NCBI GenBank assembly: GCA_001817685.1
Contig: MHIV01000024.1
Coordinates: 1 to 5,188, forward strand
Length of the DNA: 5,188 bases
From: Candidatus Colwellbacteria bacterium RIFCSPHIGHO2_02_FULL_45_17
Lineage (GTDB): Bacteria; Patescibacteriota; Minisyncoccia; UBA6257; Colwellbacteraceae
Direction: 5' to 3'
Under the pieces are notes generated by a model, which saw only the letters and a list, made by a program, of their open reading frames with translations, had not been told where the DNA came from and did not search any database. Below, piece after piece: positions 1-4,010 of the stretch. Made by a program: the position numbers and the translations under genes. Each line of letters opens with the position of its first letter. Within the stretch, counting starts at the first letter, position 1.

Positions 1-4
1 AAGA

Positions 5-1411
5 ATGAAGAAAATATCCTTAATATTAGTGGGTTTGGTTTTTGGTTTTGCTGGATTTACTGTCGCATCCGCGGAAAGTCTTGTTCTTGTTGACCAATTA
101 CTACCAGACTGGAGTGAAGGAGTTTATTCAGCTTACTACGGGCCATCTAATGGTCACGTTGCTGTATCTCCTGGCACGACGCAAGTCTATCTCGGACGTT
201 CGGCTGGCATAATCAAGGCGGGACAAGGTGTCGAACCGGCGCCTAGCGATTGGGACGAAGGTCTCTTTGCCTTCAGACCCATAGTGACAATCGAGGAGTT
301 TGCTGACGATGATTTGACATACGATGTGGTCAACCAGTACGGAGTTAACCCTGTCTGGATGACAATCGAGATTGAAGTTGGTGACCCTGACACTAGAGAC
401 GACAACGTTGCGTTCCAGATGGTGCCTGCCCCGTATGGATCAGTAGCCTACGTTACGGTGAATGCCGGAACGGCGACAAACTGGTTACAGTGGACAACAC
501 CATCCAGCGGTATCACGACTGGTGATGCTAGAATGTTGGAGGACATCGCAGCCGATCCATTATACGCTGGCAAGACTGTGATTCGCACATACCTTCGACT
601 CGGTATGGGGACCAGCTATTACCTTCCTACCACTGATGACAACGGAACAGTCGGTTTTGTCGACAAGGCCACGATTGGCGGAGTTACCTATGACTTTGTG
701 TTGGTGGATGATGAAGATGATGATGGTGTTGTTGGAGAAGCTGATATCTGTGCAGATACTGTCGCAGATAATCCAGAAGAACTTGGTGTAAATCGCCACA
801 CTTGGAAAGGTATTGGTGATTTATTTACCACATTTGTTTCTACTGGAAAGGGTAATAAATCCGAGGTTCCATCAGAATTCAGCCTTACTGAGACGCAGGG
901 TTGTAGCTGTAATCAGATTCTTGATGGGCTTGAAGAAGCGACTGGTTTCGACTTTGATGGCCACCGAAAATTCGGTTGTAGCAAGAGCGTCCTAGAGGAC
1001 TGGATTGCAAACCGATACTACCTAGAAACAGTTGAGGTGCCAGCGATTGACGCAGACGGCGTAAGTTCATTGATGAGTCTCATTGGTGGACAAGATTACA
1101 TCTTCAAGGCGCGCGAAACTGCTAACGCAGGTGACAGCATCGATTTTGATGCTGACTTCAGTTTTCGCTCGATCTCGAGTGTAGTGTGGACAGACGCAGT
1201 ATCAACTTATGAGTATCTTACAGACACTCTACTAGACCTTATGGTTGATGGCGGTTTCGTAACTTGGGGTGATAACACATATCACGCTGATCATGTCTAC
1301 GAATACGAAACAGCCGGTGCTGGTTCTCCAGTAACGTTTGGTGTGTACGATGTGTACTATCCAAATAATACAGGTAGTCTCTTCGTAGATATATTTGCGA
1401 AGTTGTACTAA
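5..1411 (+). CDS. Secreted Asp-rich protein with Cys/helix signature and beta-sandwich-like C-terminus
   Basis: This 468-residue protein starts with a signal peptide (MKK, hydrophobic core about residues 4-20, likely cleavage after ASA at 21-23), so it should be exported. Residues about 24-230 are beta-rich and unassigned. Residues 235-251 form an acidic segment, DDEDDDGVVGEADICADT, resembling a thrombospondin type-3 / calcium-binding repeat. Residues about 299-335 carry GCSCNQIL, then FGCSKSVLEDWI. I recall this Cys/helix module from secreted bacterial proteins, often just after such Asp-rich repeats. Residues about 345-468 look like a beta-sandwich ending in YYPNNTGSLFVDI, which suggests a carbohydrate- or surface-binding fold, but this is pattern recognition only. 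Cysteines are C249, C300, C302 and C325, which could form disulfides outside the cell. The start is chosen because the signal peptide follows directly; only four bases lie upstream, so its ribosome site and promoter are not visible. A terminator follows the stop. The role is unknown; secretion is the confident part. Confidence 0.85.
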   Translation: MKKISLILVGLVFGFAGFTVASAESLVLVDQLLPDWSEGVYSAYYGPSNGHVAVSPGTTQVYLGRSAGIIKAGQGVEPAPSDWDEGLFAFRPIVTIEEFADDDLTYDVVNQYGVNPVWMTIEIEVGDPDTRDDNVAFQMVPAPYGSVAYVTVNAGTATNWLQWTTPSSGITTGDARMLEDIAADPLYAGKTVIRTYLRLGMGTSYYLPTTDDNGTVGFVDKATIGGVTYDFVLVDDEDDDGVVGEADICADTVADNPEELGVNRHTWKGIGDLFTTFVSTGKGNKSEVPSEFSLTETQGCSCNQILDGLEEATGFDFDGHRKFGCSKSVLEDWIANRYYLETVEVPAIDADGVSSLMSLIGGQDYIFKARETANAGDSIDFDADFSFRSISSVVWTDAVSTYEYLTDTLLDLMVDGGFVTWGDNTYHADHVYEYETAGAGSPVTFGVYDVYYPNNTGSLFVDIFAKLY

Positions 1412-1412
1412 A

Positions 1413-1428
1413 TTCTGTCACGACAGAA
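1413..1428. repeat. 16-bp palindrome just after the stop codon
   Basis: TTCTGTC and GACAGAA are perfect inverted repeats separated by AC, two bases after the stop of the upstream gene and just before its terminator. As RNA it would form at most a 6-bp stem with a CACG loop, perhaps protecting the 3' end. As DNA it looks like a dimeric-regulator site, but no promoter lies next to it. The function is not known. Confidence 0.5.
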
Positions 1429-1429
1429 C

Positions 1430-1461
1430 AACAAAAACCGCCCTAAAGGGCGGTTTTTGTT
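1430..1461 (+). terminator. Rho-independent terminator, bidirectional-looking
   Basis: A perfect 14-bp stem (1430-1443 with 1448-1461) encloses a TAAA tetraloop. The GC core is CCGCCC/GGGCGG, flanked by A5 on the left and T5 on the right, so it could act on both strands. It lies 18 bases after the stop at 1411 and should end that transcript. It is nearly identical to the hairpin at 2190-2221; only the first loop base differs. Confidence 0.92.
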
Positions 1462-1485
1462 ATAGGAATATGAGCATATTTGTTT

Positions 1486-1491
1486 AGGTGA
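1486..1491 (+). promoter_or_regulatory. Shine-Dalgarno site for the 1502 gene
   Basis: AGGTGA matches the anti-Shine-Dalgarno complement (part of GGAGGTGA), with a 10-base spacer before the ATG at 1502. It is the only clear ribosome-binding site in the window, in contrast to the other starts. Confidence 0.55.
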
Positions 1492-1501
1492 CTATCCCTT
1501 T

Positions 1502-2101
1502 ATGACAAGTAATAGAAAATATGGTACAACTCAGGATATGATAAACTATACCAAAAAATGGTGGCTATTAGGGTGTCATCGTAGAGCAGAAAAATTATAT
1601 AGCACCATGGGTTCTAACGATGGTCGTCCTGTTTTAATATCCCAAGAACAATTCATTAAAGGAGATGAAAAAGTATTAGGTCTGGTGAATAAACGCTGTC
1701 CCTTTGTACGCTTTCGTCCTTCTAAGATAAAGTTTTGGGAGAAAGAGTTTTGCGAGGAGAAATTAAGAAGAAAGACTAATGACTATTGGGATATTTATGA
1801 AGCATGTGTTGATGAAAAATTCATTAAGCCACATAAAGAGACTGGCTATCCCACCGTTTCTAGTTCAAAAGCATACAATATTAGGGGCCCTTTCGGTTGG
1901 GTACAGGGTTTTGCAAAATCACACGACAAACTTTGGATAGCTTTTGTTGCTTTGATGGTTTCAATAATTGGAAGCAGTTTGATAACAGGTTTAGTAATTG
2001 AAAAGAATACTCCGCCGCCAGCCCCCACAATTAATAACATAACTACTCCAGATGTTAATCCAACAATTAATGTTTATACAAATGCCCGACAAAACCAATA
2101 A
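1502..2101 (+). CDS. Single-pass membrane protein of unknown function, AT-rich
   Basis: This 199-residue protein belongs to no family I recognise. Residues 1-142 are soluble-looking, basic and aromatic, with cysteines at C25, C66, C84 and C102 that are not arranged as an obvious metal site. One transmembrane helix spans about 144-166 (LWIAFVALMVSIIGSSLITGLVI). A short tail follows, starting NTPPPAP and carrying PTIN twice (176-179 and 187-190). Lys/Arg on the N-terminal side and Glu after the helix suggest a cytoplasmic N-domain and a short outside tail. There is no signal peptide. The ATG at 1502 is supported by AGGTGA ten bases upstream. Base use differs from the neighbours: I count 89 G+C in 240 bases at 1561-1800, against 33 of 60 at 2521-2580 and 69 of 120 at 4021-4140. 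With near-identical hairpins on both sides, this suggests acquisition from elsewhere. No promoter is obvious in the 40-base leader. Confidence 0.75.
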   Translation: MTSNRKYGTTQDMINYTKKWWLLGCHRRAEKLYSTMGSNDGRPVLISQEQFIKGDEKVLGLVNKRCPFVRFRPSKIKFWEKEFCEEKLRRKTNDYWDIYEACVDEKFIKPHKETGYPTVSSSKAYNIRGPFGWVQGFAKSHDKLWIAFVALMVSIIGSSLITGLVIEKNTPPPAPTINNITTPDVNPTINVYTNARQNQ

Positions 2102-2115
2102 ACCGATTCTTTAAG

Positions 2116-2149
2116 CTTTTGAACCGAGCGACACGACCCGTTTCAAAAG
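2116..2149 (+). other. Possible 3' untranslated stem-loop
   Basis: CTTTTGAA (2116-2123) pairs perfectly with TTCAAAAG (2142-2149), giving an 8-bp stem around an 18-base GC-richer loop. It lies 15 bases after the stop of the 1502 gene and before the terminator at 2190. The rest of 2102-2189 holds no gene that I can see. A competing weaker fold could pair CGACCC near 2134 with GGG...GTCG near 2154-2163. No known RNA family is recognised. Confidence 0.35.
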
Positions 2150-2189
2150 AAAAGGGACAGTCGTCGTGATTATGGAAAGTTGTCTACCA

Positions 2190-2221
2190 AACAAAAACCG
2201 CCCGAAAGGGCGGTTTTTGTT
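2190..2221. terminator. Bidirectional terminator between convergent genes
   Basis: A perfect 14-bp stem (2190-2203 with 2208-2221) encloses a GAAA tetraloop, with A5 and T5 flanks giving U-tracts in both directions. It sits between the converging genes ending at 2101 (+) and 2241 (-) and should stop both transcripts. It matches the 1430-1461 hairpin at 31 of 32 positions. Confidence 0.92.
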
Positions 2222-2240
2222 GACTTGAATTTCGGTGATC

Positions 2241-2945
2241 CTACCAGTTGATTGTGTAATCGCCCATGTAGAATCTCATCTGTGCGAGCCTCAAGCCTTG
2301 GTTGTCCACCTGCCAGTAGTAATCGTCGAAGAGCGGGTCGAAGATCTGAACGTGCTCGATAGCAGGGTCATCGTCGACGTTCGTTGATACGAACAATAAC
2401 TCTTTACTGACGTTGGTGAATTTGCTCTGGCCGTTCGTGCGAGTTACATCAACCCACCAGTCTGGATCGCTACAAATGTATCCACCTGGAAGATCCGGAT
2501 CCTCTGCACATGTGTACATGTCCATGGAACCACCTGGTTTTCCAAGCGCGCGGATCCAAACCGTGTACCGTACTGTGCAAGAATCAGGCGTAACTACATC
2601 GCCAGTATCAGGGTCAACCGTCGCGTAGCACTCTGCAGGAAGTGGCAGCTGGAAGGCTGCGCTTCCGTCAGTACCGTTTGCGTCGAGTACCTGAAAATCA
2701 CCTTCAGCTAGCATGATCTTGGTACCGCCGGTCAACTTGACAAAGATTCTGTGGCCGTTGTTACCAGTCATGTCGGCAGTCTTATCCTTCGGTACACCAA
2801 TCAAGTTAAGATTGTAGTGTGCGCCGGAAGGAGCACCGTTGCCGTTACCGTTTTTGCCAGCAAACGCTACTGGGGCTACTGCTAGAACAAGAATAGCAGC
2901 AAGAGACAAAACACCAGCTGCTGTTAGAACATTTTTTCTAACCAT
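2241..2945 (-). CDS. Secreted protein with GNGNG linker and four cysteines, unknown function
   Basis: Read from the ATG at 2945, the product has 234 residues. MVRK and a long hydrophobic segment lead to a likely signal cleavage after AFA at residue 29. A GKNGNGNG linker follows, then a beta-rich domain beginning HYNLNLIGVPKDK, with GHRIFVKL near residue 64. I have the impression of a widespread secreted hypothetical family, but I cannot name it or give an activity. Cysteines at 106, 123, 146 and 158 could pair as disulfides after export. The reading frame stays open to 3056, but the extra 37 residues contain no export signal and overlap the promoter at 2999-3026, so 2945 is preferred. No Shine-Dalgarno site is visible; the bases just before the ATG are AT-rich. 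The stop is TAG. It converges with the 1502 gene and is transcribed away from the 3148 gene. It is probably extracellular or attached to the cell surface. Confidence 0.82.
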   Translation of the reverse strand: MVRKNVLTAAGVLSLAAILVLAVAPVAFAGKNGNGNGAPSGAHYNLNLIGVPKDKTADMTGNNGHRIFVKLTGGTKIMLAEGDFQVLDANGTDGSAAFQLPLPAECYATVDPDTGDVVTPDSCTVRYTVWIRALGKPGGSMDMYTCAEDPDLPGGYICSDPDWWVDVTRTNGQSKFTNVSKELLFVSTNVDDDPAIEHVQIFDPLFDDYYWQVDNQGLRLAQMRFYMGDYTINW

Positions 2946-2966
2946 TTTTTCATTAAGTTTATTTCT

Positions 2967-2986
2967 AAGCGACCTTTGGTTCGCTT
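2967..2986 (-). other. Small hairpin in the leader of the 2945 gene
   Basis: In the predicted 5' leader, AAGCGA pairs with TCGCTT (6 bp), followed by a bulged base and a CC/GG step around an AAA loop. It lies about 21 bases before the ATG at 2945 and after the inferred transcription start near 2992. It could influence mRNA stability or translation. It resembles no riboswitch I know and is too short to be one. Confidence 0.35.
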
Positions 2987-2998
2987 CTCGTATCAGGA

Positions 2999-3026
2999 AT
3001 CTTACTCCGTTCAACGTGTCTGTCAA
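2999..3026 (-). promoter_or_regulatory. Sigma-70-type promoter for the 2945 gene
   Basis: On the minus strand there is a perfect -35 TTGACA (3026-3021), a 16-base spacer and TAAGAT (3004-2999) as -10. Transcription would start near 2992, leaving a leader of about 47 bases before the ATG. The octamer CACGTTGA occurs twice as a direct repeat (3030-3023 and 3018-3011, minus strand), overlapping the -35 box and spacer, so a regulator could bind here. Confidence 0.65.
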
Positions 3027-3057
3027 CGTGGTTCTGGATGACCTGTGGAAAGACAAG

Positions 3058-3119
3058 AAAAACAGCCCATTGGGGCGCCTGCTTGCCCTTCCTTTGCTAG
3101 CAGGCGGGGCAGGGTTTTT
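3058..3119. terminator. Terminator-like insulator hairpin carrying a REP-like palindrome
   Basis: The outer arms read AAAAAC.GCCC on the left and GGGC..GGTTTTT on the right, with small bulges. Inside lies a perfect 8-bp stem, CGCCTGCT (3076-3083) with AGCAGGCG (3099-3106). T-tracts would form in both directions. It lies between two divergent promoters, so it cannot terminate either flanking gene's own mRNA. It would block antisense read-through in each direction. Confidence 0.65.
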
Positions 3120-3132
3120 GTTGTGACGTTAA

Positions 3133-3141
3133 TGATATAAT
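3133..3141 (+). promoter_or_regulatory. Extended -10 promoter for a leaderless gene
   Basis: TGATATAAT is a perfect extended -10 element (TGN then TATAAT). The last T of the -10 is at 3141 and the ATG begins at 3148, so the expected transcription start coincides with the start codon. No clear -35 exists; TTTTTG at 3115-3120, part of the hairpin tail, is 15 bases upstream. Confidence 0.75.
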
Positions 3142-3147
3142 GGAGAT

Positions 3148-3288
3148 ATGTGGAATTATAATGGATACGGCAACATGATGGGGTGGGGAGGAGGGTTCGG
3201 CGGATTCCTCTGTGTTTTCACATGGCTTGTTTATCTCGCCGTGGGAGTACTCCTCGTCGTCTATCTCTGGCAGAAAATAAAGAAGTAA
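3148..3288 (+). CDS. Small Gly/aromatic single-helix membrane protein (46 aa)
   Basis: The product begins MWNYNGYGNMMGWGGGFGGF, a glycine- and aromatic-rich head (residues 1-20). A transmembrane helix follows at about residues 21-41 (LCVFTWLVYLAVGVLLVVYLW), then a basic end, QKIKK. Short proteins of this design, with MWNY/MMG starts and one helix, are common in Patescibacteria and other bacteria. They are usually annotated as hypothetical or SHOCT-neighbour membrane proteins. The function is unknown. The ATG at 3148 gives this characteristic head and lies exactly where transcription should start. GGAGA at 3142-3146 leaves a one-base spacer, too short for a normal ribosome site, so a leaderless mRNA is the simplest reading. 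Later in-frame ATGs at 3175 and 3178 would remove half of the head. The end is followed by the hairpin at 3303-3361. The product should sit in the cytoplasmic membrane with its basic end in the cytoplasm. Confidence 0.78.
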   Translation: MWNYNGYGNMMGWGGGFGGFLCVFTWLVYLAVGVLLVVYLWQKIKK

Positions 3289-3302
3289 TCCGAAACAACG
3301 CG

Positions 3303-3361
3303 AAAACCGCCCTTTGACATTGCTCCCTTCGATTTCACTCAGGGCAGGCAGGGCGGTTTTT
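3303..3361. terminator. Bidirectional terminator with a long REP-containing loop
   Basis: A perfect 11-bp stem, AAAACCGCCCT (3303-3313) with AGGGCGGTTTT (3350-3360), closes a 36-base loop. It lies between the convergent genes ending at 3288 (+) and 3373 (-) and should end both transcripts. The loop contains CCCTTCGATTTCACTCAGGG (3325-3344), a REP-like palindrome, then a GGCAGG piece like that in the other repeat hairpins. Confidence 0.8.
3325..3344. repeat. REP-like palindrome inside a terminator loop
   Basis: CCCT and AGGG arms enclose TCGATTTCACTC. It belongs with the copies near 3895-3922 and 5112-5132, which share the plan CCCTTCGA...GCT(C/T)AGGG in one or the other orientation. Just left of it, CCCTTTGACATTGCT at 3310-3324 closely matches CCCTTCGACATTGCT at 5112-5126, so the loop may hold remnants of two copies. 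Confidence 0.6.
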
Positions 3362-3372
3362 GGTGCGCGGCT

Positions 3373-3798
3373 CTATGCCTCTGTGTAGTAGAGGTTGCAG
3401 AAGACGTCGTATTTGATGTCTTTGTCCGTAGAGTTTAATGCCCCGGCTTTTATGTATATCGGTTCACCTTTTTTGATAAAGAAACCGTGGCCTGAAGGCA
3501 GGAATATCTCGCTTGTGAGATCGTTGGGCGCCGTTGAATATGCGTATACATCTCTCTGCGCGTAGAAAAGGTAGTCGCGCTTAAAGCTCAAGAAATACTT
3601 CTCGTTGTTGATTTCAGGATTTTTGGAAACTGCGATATAGATTTCGCTGCGGTCATTTTTATAACACAGAAGACCGAGTTGGGCGCCGATTATATAGATA
3701 TCCTGTTCCGGCTTCCATTCTTCAAGGATAAAGGCTTTCTTCTCATGAGATGCTAGATCGTCTATTATGTGAAAGTTTTTGTGTTTAACTTCCTGCAC
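3373..3798 (-). CDS. Beta-rich protein of unknown function, leaderless GTG start
   Basis: Read from GTG at 3798, the product has 141 residues and no signal peptide or membrane helix. It alternates hydrophobic and polar residues (DIYIIGAQLGLLCY, EIYIAVSKN, KYFLSFKRDYLFYA), as expected for a beta-sandwich. It ends with LPSGHGFFIKKGEPIYIKAG and a CNLYYTEA tail. The GHGFFIKKGEPIYI stretch recalls the edge of virion- or surface-type jelly-rolls, but I cannot assign a family. The frame is open up to 4002. The added 68 residues are translations of REP repeats and a terminator (for example LPAAGRQAP), so they are rejected. No in-frame ATG occurs after 3798. An extended -10 TGCTACAAT ends seven bases upstream, placing the transcription start at the GTG. 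The stop is TAG, and the gene ends at the shared terminator 3303-3361. Function is unknown; the existence of the gene is fairly sure, its exact start less so. Confidence 0.68.
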   Translation of the reverse strand: MQEVKHKNFHIIDDLASHEKKAFILEEWKPEQDIYIIGAQLGLLCYKNDRSEIYIAVSKNPEINNEKYFLSFKRDYLFYAQRDVYAYSTAPNDLTSEIFLPSGHGFFIKKGEPIYIKAGALNSTDKDIKYDVFCNLYYTEA

Positions 3799-3805
3799 AC
3801 GTTTT

Positions 3806-3814
3806 ATTGTAGCA
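3806..3814 (-). promoter_or_regulatory. Extended -10 promoter for the 3798 gene
   Basis: On the minus strand, TGCTACAAT is an extended -10 element. Its TG is the end of the T-tract side of the adjoining hairpin. The expected start of transcription falls at about 3800-3798, at the GTG codon. No -35 match is seen, as expected for an extended -10 promoter. Confidence 0.6.
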
Positions 3815-3863
3815 AAAACCGTTCGAAAGGGCGCCTGCCTGCCGGCGGCAGGCAGGGTTTTTG
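3813..3863. terminator. Terminator-like hairpin with an inserted REP palindrome, between divergent genes
   Basis: The outer arms CAAAAACC (3813-3820) and GGTTTTTG (3856-3863) pair perfectly. Inside is a 10-bp GC stem, CCTGCCTGCC (3834-3843) with GGCAGGCAGG (3847-3856), around GGC. The left half also keeps CGAAAGGG, as in the plain terminator at 2190-2221. This suggests that a normal hairpin was interrupted by the GC palindrome. It lies between the divergent genes at 3798 and 4011 and may insulate them. Confidence 0.65.
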
Positions 3864-3870
3864 TGTTTAC

Positions 3871-3923
3871 GCTAAGCTTGTCGAAGTGTGCTTGCCCTGA
3901 GCGAGTGTAGCGAGTCGAAGGGG
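3871..3923. repeat. Two tandem degenerate REP-like units
   Basis: The first unit (about 3871-3890) contains AAGCTTGTCGAAG, a degenerate form of CCTGAGCTTGTCGAAGGG. The second (3895-3922) begins CCCTGAGCGAG and ends CGAGTCGAAGGG, with GCGAG repeated inside. Both have the same orientation, opposite to the copies at 3325 and 5112. They fill the divergent intergenic region 3799-4010, which otherwise holds only the hairpin and promoters. They look like non-coding dispersed repeats. Confidence 0.6.
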
Positions 3924-3934
3924 ATTTGTAACCT

Positions 3935-3962
3935 TTTGCATATTTGATGGTATGTTTATAAT
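3935..3962 (+). promoter_or_regulatory. Promoter for the 4011 gene
   Basis: A perfect TATAAT -10 lies at 3957-3962. Upstream, TTTGCA (3935-3940) at a 16-base spacing is a weak -35. Transcription would start near 3969, giving a leader of about 42 bases. No good Shine-Dalgarno lies before the ATG at 4011; the nearest AGGTCGGG (3981-3988) is over 20 bases away. Confidence 0.6.
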
Positions 3963-4010
3963 AGAGAACATAAAACACAAAGGTCGGGAAAATAGAAGAC
4001 AAATAATAGA

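Noticed and set aside
187..1070. Several 60-80 codon open frames on both strands inside the first gene
   Set aside because: They have no ribosome sites or recognisable protein features and overlap a long, well-supported secreted protein.
1454..1480. Promoter for the 1502 gene with CATATT as -10 and TTTTTG as -35
   Set aside because: The match to consensus is poor and the spacing only 15 bases; not distinguishable from AT-rich background.
2102..2189. Small regulatory RNA or riboswitch after the 1502 gene
   Set aside because: Only one 8-bp stem is convincing, there is no promoter of its own, and no known family is matched; kept only as a possible 3' stem-loop.
2946..3056. 37-codon N-terminal extension of the 2945 gene
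   Set aside because: It overlaps the TTGACA/TAAGAT promoter and would place the signal peptide internally.
2839..3126. 95-codon plus-strand open frame beginning in the signal-peptide region of the 2945 gene
   Set aside because: It lies antisense to a real signal peptide, then runs through a promoter and hairpin; no ribosome site or family likeness.
3813..3923. Possible CRISPR-like array
   Set aside because: The repeats are degenerate, differ in length and type, and are not separated by regular unique spacers; they fit REP-like palindromes.
3799..4002. 68-codon N-terminal extension of the 3798 gene
   Set aside because: It translates REP-like repeats and a GC hairpin; a leaderless GTG with its own promoter fits better.
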